From the NCBI GenBank assembly GCA_965212005.1, contig OZ243038.1:372001-436000 (forward strand): DNA of 64,000 bases, read 5' to 3'. The translations under genes and the position numbers were made by a program. The DNA comes from G965212005 sp965212005 (lineage in GTDB: Bacteria; Pseudomonadota; Gammaproteobacteria; Porifericomitales; Porifericomitaceae). This document shows, piece by piece, positions 42,155 through 50,274 of the stretch. Position 1 is the first letter of the stretch, and each line of letters begins with the position of its first letter. The notes under the pieces are model-generated. The model was given only the letters and a program-made list of their open reading frames with translations. It was not told the DNA's origin and ran no database searches.

Positions 42155-42183
42155 AGTATAACCCCGGAAGCCGCACAAGCCAA
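42155..42183 (-). promoter_or_regulatory. Predicted sigma-70 promoter for the membrane peptide gene
   Basis: On the minus strand TTGGCT (42178-42183) is followed after 17 bp by TATACT (42155-42160), just downstream of the pqqB stop. A second TATACT at 42099-42104 lacks a clear -35. Confidence 0.55.
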
Positions 42184-42199
42184 TCTCAGGCAGACAGGT

Positions 42200-43138
42200 T
42201 CAGACTTCAAGCTCCATGCCGTCGCAGGCGACCTCCCAGCCCGCCGCCTCGACTATTCCTCGCTGCTCGCTGTCTTCCAGCAGGATCGGGTTAGTCGTAT
42301 TGATATGGATAAAAATTTTGCGCCGCACGTTCAGATCCTGAAAAGCGGCCAACGTCCCCTCCTTTTCTTCCTGTATGCTCATATGTCCCATGCGCCGGCC
42401 GGTCTTTACGCCCACCCGGTCGCGGATCATCTCATCGTCCTGCCACAAAGTGCCGTCAAAAAACACCAGCGGAGCGTCGCGCAGCCGCTCTGCCAGTTGC
42501 GGCGTCATCGCGGCACAGGCCGGGACATAGAAAAAACGGGCCTCGCTGCGCTCATCCCGCACTTCCAACGCGATGGTGTCTTCCTCTACCGAGCCAAAAT
42601 TCTCACCCTTGCTCTCATCTTCCAGCCACAGCGCCACCTTCCCGGGCACCGCGAAAGGAATGATCCCGAGACCGAACGCGGTGCCGTCCGCCGCCCGCAG
42701 CGCAACCGGCTGCTCCAGTTCCAACGGTTCACGCTGCACCCACTCCGGGGAAAGCACATTAAACACCGGGTTGGCCTCCAATACCTCCAATACCCGCCGG
42801 GTACCGTAGAGGCGCAGCGGAGAAGATTCGCGCAGGTTCAGCAGCCCGGCAATGTGATCGACGTCAGCATTCGTCAGCACTACGCCCTGGATGGGGGAAT
42901 AGCGCAGCGGATCGGCCGGGGCCGGCTGTAAAAACCGACTGGCGCCAACCTGCTGGCGCAGGTCCGGGGATGCGTTGAACAAAAACCAGTGTTTCCCGTT
43001 AGCGCTGATCGCGATCGAGGACTGGGTGCGCGGCAGCGCCGTCGCATCTGACTGCCGGGCCCGCCTGCTGTTCGGGTGATTGCAGTTCCACTGCGGGTAA
43101 CCGCCACCCGCAGCCGATCCCAGTACCCGTATCTTCAC
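42200..43138 (-). CDS. pqqB: PqqB, PQQ biosynthesis metallo-hydrolase-fold protein
   Basis: PqqB acts in pyrroloquinoline quinone synthesis, in the oxidation steps after PqqE and before PqqC. The 312-residue protein begins with the family signature VLGSAAGGGYPQWNCNH. It also shows RTQSSIAIS, FNASPDLRQQ, the metal-site region LTNADVDHIAGLLNLRE, FFDGTLWQDDEM, GHMSIQ and IHINTTNPILLEDS. It lies 25 bp after moaE on the same strand. pqqA, C, D and E are not in the window, although they normally cluster with pqqB. Confidence 0.93.
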   Translation of the reverse strand: MKIRVLGSAAGGGYPQWNCNHPNSRRARQSDATALPRTQSSIAISANGKHWFLFNASPDLRQQVGASRFLQPAPADPLRYSPIQGVVLTNADVDHIAGLLNLRESSPLRLYGTRRVLEVLEANPVFNVLSPEWVQREPLELEQPVALRAADGTAFGLGIIPFAVPGKVALWLEDESKGENFGSVEEDTIALEVRDERSEARFFYVPACAAMTPQLAERLRDAPLVFFDGTLWQDDEMIRDRVGVKTGRRMGHMSIQEEKEGTLAAFQDLNVRRKIFIHINTTNPILLEDSEQRGIVEAAGWEVACDGMELEV

Positions 43139-43163
43139 TGCGCCGTCAGGTGTAACCGGCGGG

Positions 43164-43598
43164 CTAACCCGCCGGCGTATTGCGCTCGACCCAGCGCTCG
43201 CCCTGCGCAGTGAGTTCTTTTTTCCAGAAAGGAGCCCGGGACTTCAGGTCCTCAATGATGAAACGACAGGCGTCAAAAGCAGCCACACGCCGCTCGGACC
43301 AGACCGCAACCAGTACAATAGGGTCCCCCAGTTGCATCTCTCCCACCCGGTGCAACAGCAACAACTCCAGCAGCTTCCAGCGACTGTTGGCGGTATCGGC
43401 GATCTCCTGTAAATGTTTCTCGGTCATCTGCGGATAGTGCTCCAAGCGCATGCGCTCCACTGCGACTCCCTGGTTGAAGTCACGCAGACTGCCGATGAAC
43501 ACCGCACAAGCGCCGTAACCGCCCGCTTTCAACAAAGCCTGCCGGGCTCCGAGTTCCTGCCAGGGATCAAAGGGCGCCGGGCGAATTTCCACCAACAC
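43164..43598 (-). CDS. moaE: Molybdopterin synthase catalytic subunit
   Basis: The large subunit of molybdopterin synthase, which inserts sulfur carried by MoaD into precursor Z. The 144-residue protein shows GACAVFIGSLRDFNQG, LEHYPQMTEKHLQEI, HRVGEMQLGDPIVLVAVWS, and the active-site region FIIEDLKSRAPFWKKEL with its conserved lysines. It starts three bases after moaD and precedes pqqB. Confidence 0.94.
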   Translation of the reverse strand: MLVEIRPAPFDPWQELGARQALLKAGGYGACAVFIGSLRDFNQGVAVERMRLEHYPQMTEKHLQEIADTANSRWKLLELLLLHRVGEMQLGDPIVLVAVWSERRVAAFDACRFIIEDLKSRAPFWKKELTAQGERWVERNTPAG

Positions 43599-43601
43599 GG
43601 C

Positions 43602-43847
43602 TCAGCCTCCGGTAATCGGCGGAAAAAAAGCCACTTCGTCACCATCCTGTACGATGGTCTCGGGCGAAGCATATTCCATGTTCACCGCCACCAGCGCGTT
43701 CTCCGGCAGCGCGATGCCAACCGTACGGCGCCACAACTCCACCGCGCTCAAACCCTGCTCCACCTGCACTCGCTCCTGTTCCCGTCCCAGGCGCTCGCGC
43801 AAGGAGGCAAAATACTTCACTTGAACCGATATCACGATCAGCAGCAT
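43602..43847 (-). CDS. moaD: Molybdopterin synthase sulfur-carrier subunit
   Basis: This ubiquitin-like sulfur carrier ends in the Gly-Gly tail (VAFFPPITGG) that is thiocarboxylated. The conserved core QVKYFASLRERLG and ALVAVNMEYA is clear. The 81-residue form starts at the ATG at 43847, preceded by GGATGG; the frame is open upstream to 44078 but that part looks non-coding. It is followed at once by moaE. Confidence 0.92.
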   Translation of the reverse strand: MLLIVISVQVKYFASLRERLGREQERVQVEQGLSAVELWRRTVGIALPENALVAVNMEYASPETIVQDGDEVAFFPPITGG

Positions 43848-44129
43848 AGACCATCCATACGGATGGGGACAAGCTGCCGCGTCCGGGTTCCGTCTCCGGT
43901 TCCACAGCGAATCGAAAGGCTGCCGCATAAGGGCGGGATGGAACCGATCACCGTAACCAGAACGGGGCCGCCCACCCGTACAGATGCGCCCATTACACCG
44001 GCACTCCGGACCCGTTCCTGATCGGCTCCCATTACCAGGCAACAGCTGCGGCGCCGCCGGACGCACGGCAGGCAGCATGGCGATGGAGAATCTCCGTTCG
44101 CACCCGCGGTGCCATAACCGCCGAACCCG

Positions 44130-45443
44130 CTACTTGGCCACCTGGCTCAGAAAGACCGGGTCGGTGGAGAACTGCTGCTCCTCGGTGGATCCTTCCAGGG
44201 CAGTCACCGAAGTCTTGCCGCCGGTGATGGTCCGGGTTACCTCGTCAAAGTAGCCGGTACCCACCTCGCGCTGATGCCGGGTAGCCGTGTACCCTCTGGC
44301 CTCGGCGGCAAATTCCTGTTCCTGCAGATCGACGTACGCGCTTAATTGGCGTTCAACAAAGTCCCGGGCCAAATTAAACATCGAGTAATTCAAGCTGTGG
44401 AACCCGGCCAGCGTAATGAACTGGAACTTGAAGCCCATGGCCGCCAGCTCAGTTTGAAACCTGGCGATCGTTGCCTCGTCCAGGTTCTGCTTCCAGTTAA
44501 AGGAGGGCGAACAGTTATACGCCAGCAGCTTGCCCGGATGCTCTTTATGCACGCTCTCAGCGAAGCGCCTGGCCTGCTTCAAGTCCGGGGTGGAAGTTTC
44601 GCACCAGAGCAGATCCGCGTAGTGAGCGTAGGCACAGGCCCGCGCCACGGCCTGGTCCAGGCCCGGTCGGGTACGGAAAAATCCCTCCGAGGTGCGCTCA
44701 CCGGTAAGGAAGCGCTGATCACATTCATCCACGTCTGAAGTCAGCAGCGCGGCGGCTTCGGCATCGGTGCGGGCCAGGATCAGTATCGGCACGTCCATGA
44801 TATCCGCCGCCAAGCGGGCGGCAACCAGTTTATTCACCGCTTCCGAGGTCGGCACCAGCACCTTGCCTCCCATATGCCCGCATTTCTTTGCCGAGGCGAG
44901 TTGATCTTCGAAATGCACGCCCGAGGCCCCGGCCTCGATCATGTGCTTCATCAATTCAAAGGCATTCAATACGCCACCAAAGCCGGCCTCCGCGTCCGCC
45001 AGGATCGGAGCAAACCAGTCTATGCTGTCATCACCCTCCGCGTAATGCACCTGGTCGGCGCGCAGCAGCGCATTGTTGATTTGTCGCACCACGGTAGGAA
45101 CGCTGTCCACCGGGTACAGGGACTGATCGGGATAAACCTCGTGGGCACTGTTGGCGTCTCCCGCTACCTGCCAGCCACTCAGATAAATCGATTTCATGCC
45201 TGCCTTGACCTGCTGCATCGCCTGGTTGCCCGTCAACGCTCCCAAAGCGCTAACGAAGGGCTCCGTCTGCAGCAAGCGCCAAAGCTTATCAGCACCGTGC
45301 TTTGCCAGTGTGTATTCGATCGGCAAACTACCGCGCAGGCGGCACACCTGCTCTGCGCTGTATGGCCGCTGGATCCCCTGCCAGCGCTCATTCTGCTCCC
45401 ATTCCCGTTGCAACTCGCGTACCTGTACCGTGACGTCTTTCAC
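44130..45443 (-). CDS. aceA: Isocitrate lyase
   Basis: This is the glyoxylate-shunt enzyme that splits isocitrate into succinate and glyoxylate, allowing growth on acetate or fatty acids. The active-site signature KKCGHMGGKVLVP is intact, with YLSGWQVAGDAN, ADAEAGFGGVLNAFELMK, LLWCETSTPDL and NCSPSFNWK. The GTG at 45443 is chosen because GGAGG stands eight bases upstream and VKDVTVQVRELQREW then aligns with known proteins; the frame also opens at an ATG at 45458. Malate synthase is not in the window. Confidence 0.95.
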   Translation of the reverse strand: MKDVTVQVRELQREWEQNERWQGIQRPYSAEQVCRLRGSLPIEYTLAKHGADKLWRLLQTEPFVSALGALTGNQAMQQVKAGMKSIYLSGWQVAGDANSAHEVYPDQSLYPVDSVPTVVRQINNALLRADQVHYAEGDDSIDWFAPILADAEAGFGGVLNAFELMKHMIEAGASGVHFEDQLASAKKCGHMGGKVLVPTSEAVNKLVAARLAADIMDVPILILARTDAEAAALLTSDVDECDQRFLTGERTSEGFFRTRPGLDQAVARACAYAHYADLLWCETSTPDLKQARRFAESVHKEHPGKLLAYNCSPSFNWKQNLDEATIARFQTELAAMGFKFQFITLAGFHSLNYSMFNLARDFVERQLSAYVDLQEQEFAAEARGYTATRHQREVGTGYFDEVTRTITGGKTSVTALEGSTEEQQFSTDPVFLSQVAK

Positions 45444-45458
45444 AACCCTATCCTCCAT

Positions 45459-46055
45459 ATTGATCTTTAAACCTATTGCTGAAACAGCCGGATGTACGGC
45501 GAGACCGGAGCATAAAGACCTCCGGCTCGGAACGGATCAGGGACTGCGCTTCCTTCAGATCGCAGCAGCGGCAAAAGGCTCTGTACCCTTGCCTTAAATG
45601 GGCAGAAAAACGGAGCCATGCGTCTATTGACCGTCCATTTTCCGCCAACCTGTTTCCGGTGCAGTCCAAATGTAAGAACACCCGGCCTGAAACTCCTGAG
45701 ACTGTCCGCTATATTTGCAGTTTAGCAAAGCCTCCCCGCAGTGCAATATTGCGGCCCGCATTCCTGTTGTGACCGGGCAGCCCACGGGCAGTAAAAAAGC
45801 TTCAATATAAGCTATAAATACTAAAATATACACCGAAAATACGCGAAATAACGTGAATATCTGCTTCCGATCCTGGCATTACGACTGCCCGGCAGCTCTG
45901 CCCGTCGGCATCTCAGTCCGTGCAGATGCAGCTATGGCGAGCGCCCGTCACGGTACCCGATGGCTGTCGGTAAACATGCGAAAATTACAAAAACCGCTAT
46001 AATCGTTTTCATCAGTCCCTCGACTGGCCCTGAGCCTGGAACCGGTTGATGCACT
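45459..46055. promoter_or_regulatory. Divergent control region between aceA and clpS
   Basis: About 600 bp without a supported gene. An imperfect hairpin (GAG-A-CCGGAG, 9-base loop, CTCCGG-CTC; 45501-45528) lies some 60 bp upstream of aceA and could form a leader structure. A strongly AT-rich stretch at 45790-45860 probably holds the aceA promoter. The clpS promoter is at the right end. Small open frames here show no recognisable product. Confidence 0.45.
45998..46003 (+). promoter_or_regulatory. Perfect -10 box upstream of clpS
   Basis: TATAAT stands 52 bp before the clpS start codon. No good -35 hexamer is seen at 16-18 bp spacing, so the promoter may need an activator or be weak. Confidence 0.45.
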
Positions 46056-46382
46056 ATGTCTGAATCTGCAACCAAACACAGCACGGAAACCACGCTTCAG
46101 GATCAGCATCCCGAACTCCGGCAACCGCCGAATTACCGGGTGCTCTTAATCAATGACGACTACACACCGATGAATTTTGTCGTGCACGTGCTGGAGACTT
46201 TTTTCAACAAGAGCCAGGAAATAGCTACCCGGATCATGATGGAGGTACATACCCGGGGCCGCAGCACCTGCGGCATTTTCAGTCACCAGATCGCCGAAAC
46301 CAAAGTGGCCCAGGTCAACAGCTACGCACGTGAAAATCAACACCCGCTGCTGTGCGTAATGGAAAGAAACCAGGAAGGATAA
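46056..46382 (+). CDS. clpS: ClpS adaptor
   Basis: This small adaptor binds the ClpA N-domain and delivers N-degron substrates to ClpAP. In 108 residues it shows YRVLLINDDYTPMNFVVHVLETFF, split as YRVLLINDDYTPMNFV then VHVLETFF; the Asn-Asp-Asp and Met form the N-degron pocket. HTRGRSTCGIF and EIATRIMMEV are also conserved. clpA follows one base after its stop codon. Confidence 0.95.
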   Translation: MSESATKHSTETTLQDQHPELRQPPNYRVLLINDDYTPMNFVVHVLETFFNKSQEIATRIMMEVHTRGRSTCGIFSHQIAETKVAQVNSYARENQHPLLCVMERNQEG

Positions 46383-46383
46383 C

Positions 46384-48660
46384 GTGCTCGATAAAGGACT
46401 TGAATCAACCCTGAACCAGGTCTTTCAGGCCGCTCGCCGACTACGCTACGAATACGTAACGGAAGAGCACCTGCTGCTGGGGCTGCTGGAAAACGAAGAC
46501 GCCGCCGCCGCGCTGAGCTCCTGCGGCACGGACCTGCAGAAACTGCGCTCCGATCTAAGCGACTATATACAGGGAAGCACCCCGCAGCTGCCCCCCGGAG
46601 ACCCGCGTGACAGCCAACCCACGGTAGGGTTTCAGCGCATACTGCAACGGGCACTGTTCCAGGCGCAGTCGGCCGAAAAGAGGACCGTCAGCGGCTCCAA
46701 CGTGCTGGCGGCAATGTTCGGTGAACAGGAATCCTACGCGGCTTATTTTCTCTCGCAGCAGAACGTCCGCCGCCTGGACGTGGTCAATTACATTTCACAC
46801 GGCGGCAACAGGCACGAACTGTCCGCCGCCGAGGAAAAAGAACAAACGGAAGAGACCAGGAGCAGCACCAAGCCGGCTTCCGACCCGCTGCAACTCTACG
46901 CTATCAACCTCAACGAACTGGCCCGGCAGGATCGCATCGATCCACTAATCGGCCGCCACCATGAACTGCAGCGCACGATCCAAATCCTGTGCCGCAGGCG
47001 CAAGAACAATCCGCTGTACATAGGCGAGGCAGGCGTGGGGAAAACCGCGCTGGCAGAAGGCCTGGCCAGAAAAATCGTCATGAAGGACGTGCCGGAAGTG
47101 CTCCGCGACTGCACTATTTACGCACTTGACCTCGGGGCCCTGCTGGCCGGCACCAAGTACCGCGGAGACTTCGAAAAACGGCTGAAGGCGATACTCGGGT
47201 GCTTGCAGCAAGATCCTCACGCGATCCTGTTTATCGATGAAATTCATACGATCATCGGAGCGGGCGCCGCTTCCGGGGGCGTGATGGACGTGTCCAACCT
47301 GCTGAAACCGGTGCTGAACTCGGATCGGTTCCGCTGTATTGGCTCTACCACCTACCAGGAGTTTCGCGGTATTTTCGAGAAGGATCACGCCCTCACTCGG
47401 CGCTTCCAGAAAATCGACGTCGACGAGCCCAGCGTCGCCGAAACAGCGAAGATCCTGCAGGGGCTGAAATCCCGCTTCGAGAATTTCCATAAAATCCGCT
47501 ACAGTAACCAGGCTTTGCAGGGCGCGTCTGAACTCAGCGCACGGCACATCAACGGTTTCCACCTGCCCGACAAAGCCATCGACGTAATTGATGAAGCAGG
47601 CGCAGTGCAGCGACTGCTGCCTCCATCGAAGCGCAAGCGCATCATCGGCATTCGGGAAATCGAGCAAATTGTCGCCCGCATCGCCCGGATTCCTCCCCGC
47701 ACCGTCAACACCTCCGACCGGAACGTTCTGAAAAACCTGGAGCACAACCTGAAGCTGGTGATCTTCGGACAGGACACGGCTATCGAGGTACTGAGCGCCT
47801 CCATTAAAATGTCGCGGGCGGGCCTGGGAGGAAAGGAGCAACCGGTCGGTTCCTTCCTGTTCGCCGGGCCCACCGGGGTAGGGAAAACGGAAGTCTGCCG
47901 ACAACTTGCTAAAATCATGGACGTTCCCCTGATCCGCTTTGATATGTCCGAGTACCTGGAACGTCACGCAGTCTCCCGCCTGCTCGGGGCACCGCCGGGC
48001 TACGTCGGTTATGAAAACGGCGGCCTGCTCACCGACGCCGTCAATCGGCAGCCGCACTCGGTATTGCTCTTTGATGAGATTGAGAAGGCCCATCCGGATA
48101 TCTTCAACCTGCTGTTGCAAGTGATGGATCACGGTGTTCTGACGGATACGAATGGGCGCGAAGTCTCGTTCCACAGCATCATTCTGGTCATGACGACCAA
48201 TGCCGGGGCAACTGAAATGAGCCGCAGCTCCATGGGATTTTCCGTGCAGGATCACAGCAGCGACGGCATGGAGGCAATCCGAAAAACTTTTACTCCCGAA
48301 TTCCGCAACCGATTGGATGCCATCGTTCCCTTTAATTCCCTGGCGCTGGACACGGTGCGAAACGTCGCCCTTAAAATGTTCGTTGAACTGGAAGCCCAGC
48401 TTAGCGAGCGCCAGGTGATCATAAAAATCACGGACGAAGCGCTGCACTGGCTGGCAGAACACGGATATGACCGGATCATGGGAGCCCGGCCCATGAGCCG
48501 CTTGATCCAGGAGAAAATTCGCAAGCCGTTGGCCGAGGAATTGCTCTTCGGTCGCCTGGAAAAAGGCGGACAGGTCGTGATAGAACAACGGCAGGGGCAG
48601 CTGCATCTGCGCTTCGCCGAAGCGGCGGCTGAAACCACCCGGCAAGACGCACTTTCCTGA
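46384..48660 (+). CDS. clpA: ATP-dependent Clp protease ATP-binding subunit ClpA
   Basis: This AAA+ unfoldase feeds proteins to ClpP. In 758 residues there is an N-domain (LRYEYVTEEHLLLGLLEN), D1 with Walker A GEAGVGKTALAEG near 213 and Walker B ILFIDEIHT. D2 has GPTGVGKTEVC near 495 and VLLFDEIEKAHPD. The GTG at 46384 directly follows the clpS stop, and AGGA just before the stop serves as its ribosome-binding site. No clpP is in the window. Confidence 0.95.
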   Translation: MLDKGLESTLNQVFQAARRLRYEYVTEEHLLLGLLENEDAAAALSSCGTDLQKLRSDLSDYIQGSTPQLPPGDPRDSQPTVGFQRILQRALFQAQSAEKRTVSGSNVLAAMFGEQESYAAYFLSQQNVRRLDVVNYISHGGNRHELSAAEEKEQTEETRSSTKPASDPLQLYAINLNELARQDRIDPLIGRHHELQRTIQILCRRRKNNPLYIGEAGVGKTALAEGLARKIVMKDVPEVLRDCTIYALDLGALLAGTKYRGDFEKRLKAILGCLQQDPHAILFIDEIHTIIGAGAASGGVMDVSNLLKPVLNSDRFRCIGSTTYQEFRGIFEKDHALTRRFQKIDVDEPSVAETAKILQGLKSRFENFHKIRYSNQALQGASELSARHINGFHLPDKAIDVIDEAGAVQRLLPPSKRKRIIGIREIEQIVARIARIPPRTVNTSDRNVLKNLEHNLKLVIFGQDTAIEVLSASIKMSRAGLGGKEQPVGSFLFAGPTGVGKTEVCRQLAKIMDVPLIRFDMSEYLERHAVSRLLGAPPGYVGYENGGLLTDAVNRQPHSVLLFDEIEKAHPDIFNLLLQVMDHGVLTDTNGREVSFHSIILVMTTNAGATEMSRSSMGFSVQDHSSDGMEAIRKTFTPEFRNRLDAIVPFNSLALDTVRNVALKMFVELEAQLSERQVIIKITDEALHWLAEHGYDRIMGARPMSRLIQEKIRKPLAEELLFGRLEKGGQVVIEQRQGQLHLRFAEAAAETTRQDALS

Positions 48661-48732
48661 AAACGCAACTGCGCCCGGCGTGGAGTCTTTCTGCGTCTGC
48701 GCTCCAGCAGGCGCGCACCGAAACGCGGCGGC

Positions 48733-49521
48733 TTATTCCGGGTCGGCGGTTCCGGCCCCGGTCAACGGCACAAAACTGACCGGCAATAACTCACGGCGCA
48801 GTAAATCTCCGGAAGCGGTCTTTTCGACCAGGAGCAGCGTCTGCACCCGGCCCTGCTCCCCCAACGGCATAACCAGGCGGCCACCCGGAGCCAGCTGCCG
48901 CAGCAACGGCTCCGGCACGTGATCGGCCGCGGCCGTCACCAGGATGCCATCAAAGGGCGCCTGCTCCCGCCAACCCAGGTAGCCGTCACCCACACGGACC
49001 TGCACGTTTTGATAACCCAGTGCCTTCAGGCTGCGGGCGGCCTTCTGTCCCAGTTCTTCGATGATCTCGACGCTGTACACCTGAGCTGCCAATTCAGCCA
49101 GTACAGCCGCCTGGTAGCCGGAGCCGGTGCCCACTTCCAGCACCCTGGCATCCGGGCGCAACTGCGCCAGGTCAGTCATCAGCGCAACGATATAAGGCTG
49201 TGAAATCGTCTGCCCATGCCCGATCGGCAAAGGCCGATTGTGATAAGACCGTCTTGCGTAGTCCGGCGGCACGAACTTATGCCGGGGGACGCGTTCCATC
49301 GCGCGCAAAGTCTGCTCCGACAACTCTCCCGTGCCGTCAGCGGAAATCCCAACCTGCTTTGCCATCTCCCGGACCTGCTGAATCATCTGCCTGCTCTTTT
49401 CCACTTGGGCTCCCTCCACCTGCGTTTGGGCCTGTACCGGGACACAACACAAGCACACGATCCACCACCGTGCCTGCCCGAGGCCGGCGCCACTGCGGTC
49501 AATCATCGGCGGAAATCCCAT
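48733..49521 (-). CDS. Exported protein-L-isoaspartate methyltransferase homologue
   Basis: This is a paralogue of the Pcm at 37361 with an N-terminal extension: a signal-like stretch (WWIVCLCCVPVQAQTQ) and a roughly 40-residue helical segment before RVPRHKFVPPDYARRSYHN. The methyltransferase motifs are intact: LPIGHGQTISQPYIVAL, VLEVGTGSGYQAAVLAEL and LAPGGRLVMPLGEQG. Similar exported forms occur in other proteobacteria, but SAM supply in the periplasm is unclear, so its action there is unproven. It is convergent with clpA, 72 bp away. Confidence 0.88.
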   Translation of the reverse strand: MGFPPMIDRSGAGLGQARWWIVCLCCVPVQAQTQVEGAQVEKSRQMIQQVREMAKQVGISADGTGELSEQTLRAMERVPRHKFVPPDYARRSYHNRPLPIGHGQTISQPYIVALMTDLAQLRPDARVLEVGTGSGYQAAVLAELAAQVYSVEIIEELGQKAARSLKALGYQNVQVRVGDGYLGWREQAPFDGILVTAAADHVPEPLLRQLAPGGRLVMPLGEQGRVQTLLLVEKTASGDLLRRELLPVSFVPLTGAGTADPE

Positions 49522-49590
49522 CGCACCGGCTACGGTCCGTTATCCCGGGCCATTCCAGTCCCGATGCGAACCGGGGCGCGGATGACAGGC

Positions 49591-50274
49591 TCAGATATCA
49601 TGCAGTTGCCCGTCGCGCAGTTCTAACACCCGTTGCATCCGCCTCGCCAGGCGGGAATTATGCGTTACCATCAGCAGCGCAGCGGCGCGCTCTCGCTGCA
49701 ACACCAACATCTGCTCGAAAACCTCATCGGCACTGTGCTCGTCCAGATTCCCGGTAGGCTCATCCGCCAGGATACAGCCGGGACCGGTCACCAGCGCACG
49801 GGCGATTGCGGTACGCTGACGTTCGCCTCCGGAGAGCTCGCCGGGACGATGATGCAGGCGCCGCGCAAGCCCCAGTCCCGTTAACAGTTTACTGGCGCGG
49901 TGGCGGGCCTCGGCAACAGAACAACCTCCGATCAACAGCGGTATACAGACGTTTTCCACGGCTGAAAATTCCGGCAGCAGGTGGTGAAACTGGTAGATAA
50001 ATCCCAGCTGCTGATTGCGCAGGCGGTCATTCTCCCAGTCCGACAAGCCGGCCAGCCGGCGACCGGAAACGCGCACCTCGCCGGCACTCGGCAAATCCAG
50101 GCCGGCCAGCAGATGCAGCAACGTGCTCTTCCCGCAACCGGAGGCACCGACCACGGCCACCGAAGTTCCCGCTTGCAGACTCAGGTTCACGCCGCACAAT
50201 ACCTGCACCCGCTCCGTTCCCTGGCGGAACTCCTTGCCCAAATCCGTGCAGGCAAGAACGGGAACGTCATTCAT
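49591..50274 (-). CDS. lolD: Lipoprotein-releasing ABC transporter ATPase LolD
   Basis: This ATPase powers release of outer-membrane lipoproteins from the inner membrane to LolA. In 227 residues it has Walker A GASGCGKSTLLH, the LolD-type Q-loop LGFIYQFHHLLPEFSAVEN, signature LSGGERQRTAIARAL and Walker B CILADEPTGNLD. Its ATG at 50274 overlaps the end of the permease gene by eight bases, so the two are coupled. Confidence 0.94.
   Translation of the reverse strand: MNDVPVLACTDLGKEFRQGTERVQVLCGVNLSLQAGTSVAVVGASGCGKSTLLHLLAGLDLPSAGEVRVSGRRLAGLSDWENDRLRNQQLGFIYQFHHLLPEFSAVENVCIPLLIGGCSVAEARHRASKLLTGLGLARRLHHRPGELSGGERQRTAIARALVTGPGCILADEPTGNLDEHSADEVFEQMLVLQRERAAALLMVTHNSRLARRMQRVLELRDGQLHDI

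Noticed and set aside
41984..42178. pqqA next to pqqB
   Set aside because: The short frame is downstream of pqqB, encodes a hydrophobic helix and lacks the conserved Glu and Tyr of PqqA.
45476..45833. Small open frames in the aceA-clpS gap
   Set aside because: They occur on both strands, without ribosome-binding sites or recognisable motifs, in a region that more plausibly holds promoters.
46945..48645. Minus-strand 566-codon open frame opposite clpA
   Set aside because: It lies wholly antisense to a clear clpA with intact AAA+ motifs, and its translation shows no recognisable domain.
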